Source of the DNA: Candidatus Aenigmatarchaeota archaeon
GTDB taxonomy: Archaea; Aenigmatarchaeota; Aenigmatarchaeia; QMZP01
DNA: 6,529 bases
Assembly: GCA_030672885.1 (NCBI GenBank)
Contig: DAOVFN010000042.1
Location: 1-6,529, forward strand
Direction: 5' to 3'
The notes beneath the pieces are model-generated. The model saw nothing but the letters and a program-made list of their open reading frames with translations, made no database searches and was not told the origin of the DNA. Position numbers and translations under genes: made by a program. The first letter of the stretch is position 1; every line of letters starts with the position of its first letter. Shown in pieces: positions 1 through 6,469 of this stretch.

Positions 1-541
1 AAGGTGTGGATGTAATGTTATAGGCATTCTTGACAAGCATTATAGAGGGCTCTTCCAGATAGTAGTCTATGGCGTATACAAGCACGCCTTGGTATTCATT
101 TTTTATTGCTTGCAGAGTTCTGTCCTGCTCTTCACATTCAGGGCAATTCACAGAATATATATAGAGTATTGGAACCATGTTGCTCCAACAACTTTCCTTT
201 ATATTATTTGCAAATATCCATGCCCTTAAGGATAAAAAATCAGCCTGCCTCTTGAGGTCATAAAATTCCTTTGTATCCGGACTGGTAGATTTGATCCTGT
301 TTACAGTATCCCAGAGATGATAGGAATGGCTCCCCATCGTTGAAGCCAGAATGTTGCAGTCTACCTGTTTCCCTGACACAAAAAGCTCCTGTATTTGCAT
401 GTTCTCCATGTCATTTCTCAGGTTTTCTATTTCGTTCTTTGTATAGAACATGCCTGTCCTCTCGATAAAATATCCTGAGAAAAAACCCACTGTAAAAACC
501 ACAACAAACATAATTACGAGGAATGAAAACGTCTTTTCCAT
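1..541 (-). CDS. Membrane-anchored thioredoxin-fold protein, 3' end missing
   Basis: The reading frame opens at an ATG at 541 on the minus strand and runs without a stop off the left edge, giving 180 N-terminal residues. Residues about 5-25 are strongly hydrophobic and form a membrane anchor or uncleaved signal. Residues 35-120 look helical and polar, with cysteines at 62 and 118. A beta strand (PILYIYS, 124-130) leads into CPEC at 133-136, the place and form of a thioredoxin CxxC active site. The visible part ends in STP, the usual context of the thioredoxin cis-proline; it lies 47 residues after the first active-site cysteine, against 44 in E. coli thioredoxin. The likely role is thiol-disulfide exchange on the outer face of the membrane, or redox sensing. 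The topology and direction of catalysis are inferred. The gene is divergent from the glycosyltransferase pair. A metal-binding role for CPEC is possible but less likely given the fold cues. Confidence 0.8.
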   Translation of the reverse strand, partial: MEKTFSFLVIMFVVVFTVGFFSGYFIERTGMFYTKNEIENLRNDMENMQIQELFVSGKQVDCNILASTMGSHSYHLWDTVNRIKSTSPDTKEFYDLKRQADFLSLRAWIFANNIKESCWSNMVPILYIYSVNCPECEEQDRTLQAIKNEYQGVLVYAIDYYLEEPSIMLVKNAYNITSTP

Positions 542-544
542 TAT

Positions 545-550
545 CCCACC
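545..550 (-). promoter_or_regulatory. Possible Shine-Dalgarno sequence of the thioredoxin-like gene
   Basis: The minus strand reads GGTGGG just before the ATG at 541; its GGTG part ends five bases from the start codon. It resembles the archaeal AGGAGGTGAT complement of 16S rRNA. It would be used only if transcription starts upstream, for example from the box at 587-594. With the nearer TATA box it would lie outside the mRNA. Confidence 0.3.
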
Positions 551-562
551 ACGATATTGTTC

Positions 563-570
563 TATAAAAG
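563..570 (-). promoter_or_regulatory. TATA-like box for the thioredoxin-like gene
   Basis: Read on the minus strand this is CTTTTATA, preceded by the purine-rich GAAA expected of a TFB recognition element. Its centre lies about 25 bases upstream of the ATG at 541, which would place the transcript start at or next to the start codon (leaderless). The palindromic box at 587-594 is an alternative and would give a leader of roughly 20 bases. Confidence 0.5.
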
Positions 571-571
571 T

Positions 572-589
572 TTCTTATTATTCTTATTA
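572..589. repeat. Exact tandem 9-base repeat TTCTTATTA in the divergent promoter
   Basis: TTCTTATTA occurs twice with no spacer (572-580 and 581-589). It lies between the two TATA-like boxes of the divergent genes, and its second copy runs into the box at 587-594. It could be a direct-repeat operator or a spacer of low complexity; nothing in the sequence decides between these. Confidence 0.5.
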
Positions 590-594
590 TATAA
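587..594 (+). promoter_or_regulatory. Palindromic TATA-like box upstream of the glycosyltransferase pair
   Basis: TTATATAA is a good archaeal TATA box and reads the same on both strands. Its centre is about 31 bases from the ATG at 622, so a start 25-27 bases downstream would give a leader of only a few bases. There is no Shine-Dalgarno sequence before 622. A second TATA-like stretch, TATTATAG at 599-606, would suit a leaderless start at the ATG at 631 instead. Confidence 0.5.
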
Positions 595-621
595 GATGTA
601 TTATAGTTTCAACAAATACAG

Positions 622-1929
622 ATGATTTCAATGGCCAACATGGAAATTGTGATGTTAGGGAAAATACTCTTCTATATATTCATGACCCCGCTTATTATTT
701 ACTCCCTGAAGTTCTATGGTCTTGGGTTTGCTTCTATCTTCTACAAAGGCCGTAAGGAAGACAGTTCCGCCAGATTGATATACCCAAAGGTTACAATACA
801 GATACCTGTTTACAATGATCCTGTTGTTGTTGAATGCGTCAAGAGTTGCATGAAGTTCGACTACCCAAAAAACAAATACGAGATAATAGTTATAGACGAC
901 AGCAATGACGGAAAAACCTCTCCCCTCCTTGACAGTCTCAGGAAGGAGAGAGGAGGCTTCAGAATACTGCAGAGAGATTCCCGCAAGGGATTCAAAGCAG
1001 GCGCACTCAATGATGCCACAAAGGTATCCAATGGAGATATTGTTGTTATATTTGATTCAGATTACATTCTTGAAACATCTTTCCTCAAGAAGATTGTACA
1101 GCCCTTCAGAAAGAAGGACATCGCATTCGTCCAGACAAGATGGGATTACATAAACCCCAGAAAGAACATCATCTCAAGAACTGCTATGATGTCATACAAT
1201 GCCTTTCATCAGTGCTCGATGCCTATCAAGGAGAAGATAGGGACCTCTATATTCTGTGGCACTGGCGGGGCAATCAGAAAGAAGGTTCTTCTTGAGACAG
1301 GCGGGTGGAATGAAGATAACATAGGCGAGGATATTGATTTGACTGTCAGGATATTGGACAAGGGACATCGCCAGGTCTATCTTCCTTATGTGAAGGCAAG
1401 GGGGGAGGTCCCTGAGACACTGAAATCCTTTGTAAAACAGCAGGAAAGATGGTCTTATGGAACAACCAAGGTAATGAAGGAATACCTTCTTAAGATATTT
1501 CGCTCGAAAGGACTCTCAAAAAGACAGAAAATCGACCTCTCTTTCATAGTCTCGGGATTCTTTGTGTTCCCATTCATACTCGGGGTTACTGCATCCACGA
1601 TAATGACCATGCACCCATGGTTCGGTTCAGAAGGATTCTATACTGTTCTCAACATGGAAGGACTCCTTGGTGCTGCCAGCCAGGCCGCAGAGAGCATGTT
1701 CTCTTTCGAGGGAATAGCAATATTCATACTCTCAATGGGATTTACATTTGAATGCGGCATTGCCCTCATACATCAGAAGAAATACAGAGACCTTCCTTAC
1801 CTGCCATATATATTTCTCATTGGTTTTATAGTCCAGTTCACTAACACAATAGCTGTCTTTAAGGCTCTCCTTGGAATGAAGCATGATTTCCATAAAACAC
1901 CAAAGATGTATTACAAGGTGGTTCCATGA
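622..1929 (+). CDS. Processive family 2 glycosyltransferase, cellulose-synthase-like
   Basis: A 435-residue membrane glycosyltransferase with the GT-A fold. One N-terminal membrane segment (about 11-28) precedes the cytoplasmic catalytic domain: IPVYND (61-66), IDD (91-93) for nucleotide binding, FDSDY (144-148) as the metal-binding DxD, GTGGA (213-217) near the acceptor, GED (235-237) carrying the likely catalytic base Asp237, and QQERW (273-277). The D, D, D, QxxRW set is the hallmark of processive GT2 enzymes such as cellulose, mannan and hyaluronan synthases. Three C-terminal membrane segments follow (about 305-330, 362-384, 392-416), and the end carries the KTPK seen in many cellulose-synthase-like proteins. 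It probably adds sugars from a nucleotide donor and passes the chain across the membrane; donor and product are unknown. ATGs at 622, 631 and 640 are all possible starts; 622 is chosen as the longest that the TATA box at 587-594 allows. It is the first gene of a two-gene operon. Confidence 0.88.
   Translation: MISMANMEIVMLGKILFYIFMTPLIIYSLKFYGLGFASIFYKGRKEDSSARLIYPKVTIQIPVYNDPVVVECVKSCMKFDYPKNKYEIIVIDDSNDGKTSPLLDSLRKERGGFRILQRDSRKGFKAGALNDATKVSNGDIVVIFDSDYILETSFLKKIVQPFRKKDIAFVQTRWDYINPRKNIISRTAMMSYNAFHQCSMPIKEKIGTSIFCGTGGAIRKKVLLETGGWNEDNIGEDIDLTVRILDKGHRQVYLPYVKARGEVPETLKSFVKQQERWSYGTTKVMKEYLLKIFRSKGLSKRQKIDLSFIVSGFFVFPFILGVTASTIMTMHPWFGSEGFYTVLNMEGLLGAASQAAESMFSFEGIAIFILSMGFTFECGIALIHQKKYRDLPYLPYIFLIGFIVQFTNTIAVFKALLGMKHDFHKTPKMYYKVVP
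1916..1920 (+). promoter_or_regulatory. Internal Shine-Dalgarno AGGTG for the second glycosyltransferase
   Basis: AGGTG ends five bases before the ATG at 1926 and matches the core of the archaeal AGGAGGTGAT sequence. It lies inside the last codons of the first glycosyltransferase. Together with the ATGA overlap it supports coupled translation of the second gene, whereas the first genes of the other transcripts here mostly appear leaderless. Confidence 0.55.
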
Positions 1930-3191
1930 TAGAGCTGATAGCTCTTATACCCACGACTATGCTGCTGTTGATAATAATTTCCCAGTATTTTATACTTCTC
2001 AGGCCTAAGAAGACCTTTTGTGGAAATTATACTCCAGATGTCTCTGTTCTCATACCTGCCCACAACGAGGAGAGATATATAGAGAATACGGTCCGTTCTG
2101 TTCATAATTCCAGTTATAGCGGAAGGATTGAAATCATAGTCATAAACGACGGCTCCACTGACAGGACACCCAAGATATTATCAGCACTCAAGAAACAGCT
2201 CAAGGGACTCAGGATAATCAACACCGACCATGTCGGAAAGTCCAACGCCCTCAACGCTGGGATTTCAGTATCCAAGAACGAAGTTATTGTTGTTGTTGAT
2301 GGGGACAGCGAGTTCCAGCCCGATGCCATAGCCAATCTCGTCAGGCCACTATCTGACCCCAATGTTGCAGCTGTGGGCGGCATAGTCAAGGTCAAGAATA
2401 ACTCAAGCCCGATATCCTGGTTCCAGAGGATCGAGTACCTCTATTCTTCCTTCTTCAATTCCCTCTGCGACAGGATAAACGGCAACATATTCACACCAGG
2501 GCCAATAAGCGCCTTCAAGAGGAATGTGGTCAAGATAGAGTGTGGCTTCAACAACAGAGTCTATCTTGAGGATGTGGACATGGCGCTCAGGATAATAAAA
2601 TCAGGCTATAAGATACATATAGCTGAGGATGCGGTGGTCATGACCAATGTCCCTGAAACCGTGAGGTCCTGGGTAAGGCAGAGAAAGAGATGGATGAAGG
2701 GAGGAATCGAGGTCATAAAGAATCACAAGGGCATAATGTTCAGGCGTCGTTTTGGTTCCTGTGGTTTCTATCCTTTTCCCATGATAACGTACTGGTACTT
2801 CCACTCAATAATAATGGGGATCGTGATATTCTTCCAGGTTTTTGGTGGTTACTACAGTTACTTCCTGGCCTACGGACAGGGATTATCATTGGGTGCTGCT
2901 CAATATTTCCTTTACTGGTTCTCCATACTGGGAATAATCAACCTCATTTACATGATGGTTTCGGGCCTGATTGCACCTACCCCACTCCTTGTAATGAGCG
3001 TTCTACTAACCACCTTGTCCTATCCCATGTATCTCTATCCATACATCCGGTACAGAGAGAGGTTCGGCATAAGGGATTTTGTTGCATTTTTCTTCCTGTT
3101 CCCTTACTGGATGCTCCTCCTGGTAGTGCAGTTGGTATCCAACATAAATTGGCTTGGTTCTGCCTTGGGAAGGAACATCTGGGAAAAATAG
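1926..3191 (+). CDS. Processive family 2 glycosyltransferase, PgaC/hyaluronan-synthase-like
   Basis: A 421-residue GT-A membrane enzyme. A membrane segment at about 4-26 is followed by IPAHNEE (43-49), NDGSTDRT (74-81), KSNALNAG (105-112), VDGDSEF (124-130, with the metal-binding DGD), GPISAF (192-197), LED (214-216) holding the probable catalytic Asp216, and QRKRW (252-256), a good match to the Q(Q/R)xRW motif of processive enzymes. Four hydrophobic C-terminal segments (about 284-306, 325-348, 352-373, 384-406) would form the export channel. The layout is that of poly-N-acetylglucosamine and hyaluronan synthases, so a beta-linked polymer made from a UDP-sugar is the best guess; the sugar cannot be read from sequence. 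The start codon overlaps the previous stop as ATGA, with AGGTG upstream, so the two are translated together. The pair may make two linkages of one glycan or form a heteromeric synthase (inference). The stop codon directly abuts the stop of the opposing gene. Confidence 0.9.
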   Translation: MIELIALIPTTMLLLIIISQYFILLRPKKTFCGNYTPDVSVLIPAHNEERYIENTVRSVHNSSYSGRIEIIVINDGSTDRTPKILSALKKQLKGLRIINTDHVGKSNALNAGISVSKNEVIVVVDGDSEFQPDAIANLVRPLSDPNVAAVGGIVKVKNNSSPISWFQRIEYLYSSFFNSLCDRINGNIFTPGPISAFKRNVVKIECGFNNRVYLEDVDMALRIIKSGYKIHIAEDAVVMTNVPETVRSWVRQRKRWMKGGIEVIKNHKGIMFRRRFGSCGFYPFPMITYWYFHSIIMGIVIFFQVFGGYYSYFLAYGQGLSLGAAQYFLYWFSILGIINLIYMMVSGLIAPTPLLVMSVLLTTLSYPMYLYPYIRYRERFGIRDFVAFFFLFPYWMLLLVVQLVSNINWLGSALGRNIWEK

Positions 3192-5453
3192 TCAGGCCTT
3201 CAGCTGTTTCTTGAGCCAGGCCTCCCATCTGCTGTATACAGTCGCCGGCTCAGGAAAGCCGGTCTCCTTTCTGACAGCCTCGCTTATGATGTGGTACATG
3301 CTGTTCGACCTTATGACCCAGTCGGCCTCCATGAGTCCGGGCATGTTAAGCTTTTCGGCGTATTTCACAAACGTTTCCTTCATCTTTGCCCTGGTCTGTA
3401 TGTCATCCCACACGACAGACCAGTTGCCGCTCCACTCCTTTACATAGGACGATATCCTGTTCAGGACCTCGGACTCGCCGTTCTTGAATGTGTCAGTGGG
3501 CTGGAGCATGTCCTTTTTGCCTGAATATTCCATGAGATTCACGAAGCCACCCTCCTTTACCGGGTCCTCATCCCAGTTCTTCCTGACCTCGGTTATCTCT
3601 GTGAGCCTCCTGAACCTGTGGAGGCCGTCGGCTGACCTCAGGGACTTGCATATCGGTATTATGTCAGTGGCCTTGAATGATGTCTTGGGAACATCGAGGT
3701 CGTTCACTACCCTGTCATAGACGCCATAGGCAGACTCTCCGTGTATGGTCCCTGCCACCACATTGGAGAGCGCCCCAATCCTCATGGCCTCATAGAGGGC
3801 CCGTGCCTCCTTGCTTCTCACCTCGCCCACTATCAGGGCCGAGTCCCCGAGCCTGAGCGCTGTCCTCAGTGCCTCGTCAGCAGGCATCTCGGTCTCTACT
3901 CTGGTTATGACCGATCTGGACTTGAGGCTCTCTATATTGTAGCCCAGCTCCCTGAGCTGGTCAATGGGAAGCTCAAGCGTGTCCTCTATGGTCAGCAGGC
4001 GGGTCTTGGGAAGTATCTCAAGCATGAGGCTGCCCAGCACCGAGGTCTTGCCAGCGCCCCTGCCTCCTGCGACCATCATGGACACTGAGCCGTCTATAAG
4101 GAACGAGAGAAGTCCTGCTGCCAGCGGAGAGAATGATTTGTTCTTGATGAACAGCGGAAGGGTCCATGGCTTGTCCCTGTGCCGCCTTATTGAGAAACCC
4201 AGGCCCTGGGGCGACAGGGTTCTCGTGATAACCGCGAACCTGGCCTTGCCCCCAGGCACGGCCACGTCTGTGTCCAGGACAGGGTTGGCCTCATCAAGCG
4301 GCCTCCCTGACTGTATCCTCAGCCTGGTGGCCCAGGACTCGGCGTCCTCCGTTGTGGGTATGAGATTCGTCCTGCACTCTTCCCAGTCCTGGTGGCTTAT
4401 CAGTATGGGTTGCCTCTCTATGGGTGAGTTTATGTATATGTCCTGCACTCTCTCATCAGCCAGGAGGACCTCCAGCACCCCGAGCCCTGCCGTGTACCTG
4501 GTGAGTATCTCAGCCAGCTGCTCGAGCTCCTTTGGGCTGAGCTTGACACTCATCTGGCCAGCTACCTCCCTTATCATGTCCTTTCCTATGTTATGGAACA
4601 CCTCCCTCACCCGATTGGACTTCACGAACTCGGCGGTTTTGGGCCTGTGCGTGGCCATGTACCTCCGGGCAGCATCCAGTACTGTGTATCTCTCCATAGG
4701 GAGCGTGAACTCGGGCGGGAGGATGTGATATATGCATTCTGCGGTTTCCGGGAGCTTGAATATCTCGACCCGGGTATCCCCTATGTTGTACCTGTCCACA
4801 GACCTGCCACCCTCCGGCGGCGTTATGGCATATCTGGTCAGCATGAAGTTGGGCCTCACGTTCGGCATGAACAGCTCCCTGTACAAGCTCCTGTCTCCTA
4901 TGTGGTACCCGCTCACATAGGGCTTCGCTGCCTGGATTATCTTGGTTCTCTCCAGCTTCTCTTTCAGCGGTATGAGCGCCTTGTTCATGAAATTATAGGC
5001 GCACGTATAGACCTCTCTGTTAGTCAGGTCCTTCATCTTTATCTTGACGTGCCTGATTTCCCTGAGTGTCTCGGCGTATGCCCCCACGGGGTCCTTTCTC
5101 AGAAGCTCCAGGACTATATATTGCATCTTGCTTGACCAGTCGGCGGCCAGCCGCCTGCAGCGCCTTGAGCCGAGGTTCTCTGCAGAGATAAGCCTCTCCC
5201 TGATGACATCCTCTATCACCCTGGCTATCTCCACGAGCATACCGGTCTGTTCCTGGTCGTACTCATATTCCCTTTCCTTGGCCAGCACTATGGACGATAC
5301 CTTCTTAACCTCAAGAATCTTGTCGATGGTGCGGGCCATGCACTCGTCAAAATCTTCCAGGCTGGCTCCGAAGAGGCATCCCAGGCAGTTGATGCGGAGC
5401 TGCTGCTTGTCCTCGTTATATGAATAGTCACAAACCCCTGTCTTTTCCGCCAT
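3192..5453 (-). CDS. Archaeal type II/IV secretion (VirB11/GspE/TadA-type) ATPase
   Basis: A 753-residue hexameric-type motor ATPase of the secretion/type IV pilus superfamily. The C-terminal core shows RPLDEANPVLD (384-394), Walker A GGRGAGKTS (463-471), the Asp box TIEDTLEL (488-495), Walker B with Glu in SALIVGEVR (538-546), and the His box GTIHGES (568-574); all key residues are present. The N-terminal 300 residues are longer than in bacterial VirB11 and begin with a cysteine cluster (C8, C23, C26, C38, with NCLGC at 22-26) that I recall from related archaeal ATPases and that might bind a metal. About 130 residues follow the core. It should act at the inner face of the membrane, driving assembly of pilin-like subunits or secretion. 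The usual TadC/FlaJ-type platform gene is not next to it. ATG 5453 is the only ATG, GTG or TTG between the upstream in-frame stop and the conserved N-terminus, and it has no Shine-Dalgarno sequence, which fits leaderless expression. Confidence 0.93.
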   Translation of the reverse strand: MAEKTGVCDYSYNEDKQQLRINCLGCLFGASLEDFDECMARTIDKILEVKKVSSIVLAKEREYEYDQEQTGMLVEIARVIEDVIRERLISAENLGSRRCRRLAADWSSKMQYIVLELLRKDPVGAYAETLREIRHVKIKMKDLTNREVYTCAYNFMNKALIPLKEKLERTKIIQAAKPYVSGYHIGDRSLYRELFMPNVRPNFMLTRYAITPPEGGRSVDRYNIGDTRVEIFKLPETAECIYHILPPEFTLPMERYTVLDAARRYMATHRPKTAEFVKSNRVREVFHNIGKDMIREVAGQMSVKLSPKELEQLAEILTRYTAGLGVLEVLLADERVQDIYINSPIERQPILISHQDWEECRTNLIPTTEDAESWATRLRIQSGRPLDEANPVLDTDVAVPGGKARFAVITRTLSPQGLGFSIRRHRDKPWTLPLFIKNKSFSPLAAGLLSFLIDGSVSMMVAGGRGAGKTSVLGSLMLEILPKTRLLTIEDTLELPIDQLRELGYNIESLKSRSVITRVETEMPADEALRTALRLGDSALIVGEVRSKEARALYEAMRIGALSNVVAGTIHGESAYGVYDRVVNDLDVPKTSFKATDIIPICKSLRSADGLHRFRRLTEITEVRKNWDEDPVKEGGFVNLMEYSGKKDMLQPTDTFKNGESEVLNRISSYVKEWSGNWSVVWDDIQTRAKMKETFVKYAEKLNMPGLMEADWVIRSNSMYHIISEAVRKETGFPEPATVYSRWEAWLKKQLKA

Positions 5454-5474
5454 AGTAATGTTTTGTTTTCCTGC

Positions 5475-5482
5475 AATATATT
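5475..5482 (-). promoter_or_regulatory. TATA-like box for the secretion ATPase
   Basis: AATATATT is centred about 25 bases upstream of the ATG at 5453, the spacing expected for a leaderless archaeal transcript. No Shine-Dalgarno sequence precedes that ATG. The upstream recognition element is weak, so the strength of the promoter is uncertain. Confidence 0.45.
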
Positions 5483-5530
5483 CATGTTGAACCCCAGGCT
5501 GTGACGTAATATGGCCAGCTCCCTGACCTG

Positions 5531-5538
5531 AAAAAAAA
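5531..5538 (-). terminator. Oligo-T terminator after the 288-residue protein gene
   Basis: Eight consecutive T on the minus strand lie about 35 bases past the TAA at 5573-5575. Archaeal RNA polymerase commonly stops at such runs without a hairpin. The position, upstream of the ATPase TATA-like box, suggests the two minus-strand genes are separate transcription units. Confidence 0.5.
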
Positions 5539-5572
5539 GTAGGTGGAAAAATGAATTAGAAACCTAAGAGAT

Positions 5573-6439
5573 TTATTTGTTAACGGCTTTCCTGACAGCT
5601 TCCAGCGTCTTCCTGTCAGACTCGAATGAATCGTATTCATCTTTTGTGAGCATCTTTGGCGCCCCGCTCCGCTCGGCAGACCTGTACGCAGGGAACGAGC
5701 CAATACCCGAGTGCCTGTACCTGGGCTCGAGGGCGAGGCTAACGCACAGCGGACCGTTGCCGTCGCTGGACCAGGAGAAAACGGCATGTGTTCCTGAATA
5801 TGACCTGTAGAGTTTTGACAATTCCTTCTCAGCCTGATATATTGTAAGACCTGACTTTATCCATCTTTTGACAGCTTCCTTCTTGTTTTCAACTGTCTCA
5901 AACGGGGTTCCTGTCAATGGGTTGTATGATCTGTCCATCGTAGGCACAACGAAAGAGCCGCCACCCTTAGGCACCCACACAAGGGTCTCTTCTGTCTGCG
6001 GTGAAGGCTTTATCCTCCATCCATAATCATTTTCCTCAAAACCCTCTATGTCCTTGAAATACCTAGCCAGGACATAGCCTTCATCCCTGGGCTGGAGCAT
6101 ACCTTTGGGGGCCTGATTCCTTGGGAGGAACAATACTCCGTCCTTGTGCCATGCGCCTTTACATTTTCTTTTCTGGCAATCAGAATAAACCATCCTTCCC
6201 GCTTTCTTGATTGTGCTTGGAAGGGCTTCGGCATCATCAGACCCCATCTCGAGGTCCCTGCCAACCATGTAAAGCCCGACCTTCCATGAAAGCGGGGCAG
6301 ATTTGGGAGCCAGCTTGTATGCAGACTCTGATATGCCTAAATCATCAACAAGGGCTTCAGATAGTTCCAAACCTGGGATGTCAAATCCCATGTACCCGAA
6401 ACCAGGCAACTTCATGTTCTGGGCCTTTTTCGATGACAT
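5573..6439 (-). CDS. Uncharacterised soluble protein, 288 residues
   Basis: I do not recognise this protein. A GTG at 6457 would add six residues, but it lies only about 5 bases from the TATA-like box; the ATG at 6439 is about 26 bases from that box and is the preferred start. The product has no signal peptide or membrane segment. Its N-terminal part is rich in Gly, Pro and aromatics (LPGFGYMGFDIPGLE near residues 11-25). A Cys-x4-Cys pair (88 and 93) sits in a basic stretch, followed by Pro/Gly-rich beta-like sequence with KGGGSFVVP around 158-166. Residues about 185-214 form a probable helical segment (AVKRWIKSG, QAEKELSKLY), then a further predicted beta region with SWSSDGNGP and a charged C-terminal helix. 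Codon use and base composition look like those of the neighbouring ATPase gene, which supports it being a real gene. It lies upstream of and codirectional with the ATPase, but a T run separates them. No function is proposed. Confidence 0.75.
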   Translation of the reverse strand: MSSKKAQNMKLPGFGYMGFDIPGLELSEALVDDLGISESAYKLAPKSAPLSWKVGLYMVGRDLEMGSDDAEALPSTIKKAGRMVYSDCQKRKCKGAWHKDGVLFLPRNQAPKGMLQPRDEGYVLARYFKDIEGFEENDYGWRIKPSPQTEETLVWVPKGGGSFVVPTMDRSYNPLTGTPFETVENKKEAVKRWIKSGLTIYQAEKELSKLYRSYSGTHAVFSWSSDGNGPLCVSLALEPRYRHSGIGSFPAYRSAERSGAPKMLTKDEYDSFESDRKTLEAVRKAVNK

Positions 6440-6461
6440 ATGACATATACATTGCACATAT

Positions 6462-6469
6462 ATTTATAA
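6462..6469 (-). promoter_or_regulatory. TATA-like box for the 288-residue protein gene
   Basis: The minus strand reads TTATAAAT within GCTTATAAATATATG, preceded by GAAAAG, a good recognition element plus TATA combination. The centre is about 26 bases from the ATG at 6439, which fixes that ATG as the leaderless start and argues against the in-frame GTG at 6457. It is the best promoter in the window. Confidence 0.6.

Noticed and set aside
133..160. CPEC as half of a zinc-binding site
   Set aside because: Only one CxxC is visible, and the preceding hydrophobic strand plus the later STP at thioredoxin-like spacing make a redox active site the better reading.
450..755. Plus-strand frame of 101 codons across the divergent promoter
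   Set aside because: It overlaps the thioredoxin-like gene, the promoter and the first glycosyltransferase, and its product has no coherent domain. The minus-strand frame ending at 541 and the frame from 622 both show clear family motifs.
3184..3188. Five T on the minus strand after the ATPase stop as a terminator
   Set aside because: The run is short and lies inside the coding sequence of the second glycosyltransferase, so I do not list it as a feature.
2690..3214. Plus-strand frame of 174 codons overlapping the second glycosyltransferase
   Set aside because: It is a frame shadow of the membrane-segment coding region, and its product lacks motifs while the true frame is continuous.
3964..4728. 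Plus-strand frame of 254 codons inside the ATPase gene
   Set aside because: It is antisense to the Walker A region and preceding core of a clearly conserved ATPase. The Ser- and Leu-rich product is what the reverse strand of such G+C-rich codons gives.
5482..5787. Minus-strand frame of 101 codons across the ATPase upstream gap
   Set aside because: It mostly overlaps the 288-residue protein gene in another frame, and the rest covers the T run and promoter. The product is low in structure and has no recognisable motif.
6440..6457. In-frame GTG at 6457 as the start of the 288-residue protein
   Set aside because: It sits about 5 bases from the TATA-like box at 6462-6469, so it would lie upstream of the expected transcript start. 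The ATG at 6439 has the proper spacing.
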